Positions 63,268 through 64,000 of a DNA stretch of 64,000 nucleotides are shown in pieces. Every line of letters begins with the position of its first letter. The stretch's first letter is position 1. Source of the DNA: Euglena gracilis (lineage: Eukaryota > Euglenida > Euglenophyceae > Euglenales); the NCBI GenBank assembly GCA_039621445.1, contig CP154954.1:52675357-52739356 (forward strand), read 5' to 3'. The notes under the pieces were generated by a model. The model saw only the letters and a program-made list of their open reading frames with translations. It was not told where the DNA came from and did not search any database. A program made the translations under genes and the position numbers.

Positions 63268-64000
63268 CTGCGGGAGGGCAGCGCCGGGAAGCTGTGGGAA
63301 AGGGCACCAGAAGGGCACCGGCACACCACCGGAAGGCCCTGGCCATCGGGTGCAAGCGGGGTTTGGCATAAAGTCAGACATGGGGGGTCCGGACCCCACA
63401 TTACAACTCGAGGGCAAAGACCTATTAAAAAAAGATTCAGCCCAAGTCTGAGAAACATGCCGCACCTTTTTTGGGAGGTTTGCAGTTGATGCATTGGGGG
63501 AATGTGCATGGCCACCGCTTCTCCACAGCAATTATCCCAATGGGGGGGGGGGGCTGCAATGCGGTTAGCAAATTTTTGTCCTTAGACTACGCCTCACTTT
63601 TATTTGGCAGCCGTAAACTATTGGACAACGGTTCCAGTACGTGAACGAGGGGGAGAGGGTCCGAGCCCTATGCATTCACCAAGGGTGTTTTAGACGACGG
63701 GTGGGAGATGTCTGGGCAGATGCGGAGTGTGGCAGCCCGGTTCAAGGAAAGGGGTTATGTCATAGATTCACTTAATGACCCCCCCCCTGGGGGCACCAAT
63801 AACCCTAACCATAGACTCACTTAGCACCTGTGCCCCCCCTGCCCCCCCAGGGGATGGGGTCACACAGGTGTTAAGTGAGTCCATGGTTAGGGTTATTGGT
63901 TAGAGGTAGGGTTTGGGCTCGGGTTAGGGAGCAGGGTTGAGGTTAGGATTTTGGCCATAAGGTCTGACTGAGGCGAAAAAATTGCCAAAATACGCCAAAG
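63268..64000 (-). other. Start of the upstream gene 2 intron
   Basis: No exon was recognised above 63,267. The TTAGGG-bearing inverted repeat lies here. The remaining 5' half of gene 2 should lie beyond the window. Confidence 0.5.
63796..63899. repeat. Inverted repeat with TTAGGG-like ends
   Basis: Two arms of about 37 bp (CCAATAACCCTAACC... and ...GGTTAGGGTTATTGG) match in all but about three positions. Degenerate GGTTAGGG motifs continue to about 63,950. Confidence 0.85.

Overview
The window is nuclear DNA of a protist. Genes are broken into many short, GC-rich exons separated by introns full of transposon-like inverted repeats, poly-C/poly-G runs and microsatellites (CA, CT, CTGT, GTAT/GTAC, AGGCCATTTT decamers). 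There is no bacterial gene layout, and no rRNA, tRNA or CRISPR array that I can recognise. At least one intron is conventional GT-AG. At least seventeen others are not: they carry CAG three bases after the 5' junction and CTG six to eight bases before the 3' junction. As I remember the literature, that is the signature of the nonconventional introns of euglenids, so I infer a euglenozoan (euglenid or diplonemid). No taxonomic marker in the window proves this.

The main content is two tandem paralogous genes on the minus strand. Gene 1 appears complete (ATG at 31,090, probable stop at 515). Gene 2 is partial: its 5' exons lie beyond position 64,000, its first visible exon is at 63,267, and its last certain exon is near 48,290. 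The product is a type I membrane receptor with a signal peptide, two tandem PstS-like (phosphate-binding, type II periplasmic-binding) ectodomains, one transmembrane helix, a charged cytoplasmic linker, a class III nucleotidyl-cyclase-like domain and a variable C-terminal tail. Trypanosomatid receptor adenylate cyclases have the same layout but a different, LIVBP-type ectodomain. Several catalytic positions of the cyclase look substituted in both copies, so it may be a pseudocyclase or half of a heterodimer.

The most interesting result comes from aligning the two genes. Introns present in one copy and absent from the other can be removed at base precision. In each case the excised unit is a TIR element (CAG...CTG ends) plus eight bases, split as three before CAG and five after CTG. 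Eight is also the target-site-duplication length: a 898-bp intron in gene 1 has a perfect GCCACGGA duplication, and two intronic elements outside coding sequence have perfect 8-bp duplications with the same CAG...CTG ends. Splicing by this 5|3 rule gives identical exon lengths in the paralogs (56 aa against 25+31 aa; 229 nt against 28+201 nt) and restores PstS and cyclase motifs across junctions. The introns are therefore MITE-like mobile elements, and the odd CAG/CTG register is explained by excising the element together with one copy of its duplicated target.

Layout: 515-880 gene 1 C-terminal exon; 4.9-15.15 kb gene 1 cytoplasmic half and TM; 16.4-31.1 kb gene 1 ectodomains; 31.1-47.7 kb intergenic or gene 2 3' region with repeats, an AT-rich island and unassigned coding-like islands; 48.3-57.8 kb gene 2 cytoplasmic half and TM; 61.2-63.3 kb end of the gene 2 ectodomain. 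Exon limits given with the 5|3 rule or GT-AG are exact. The others are approximate limits of recognisable coding sequence.
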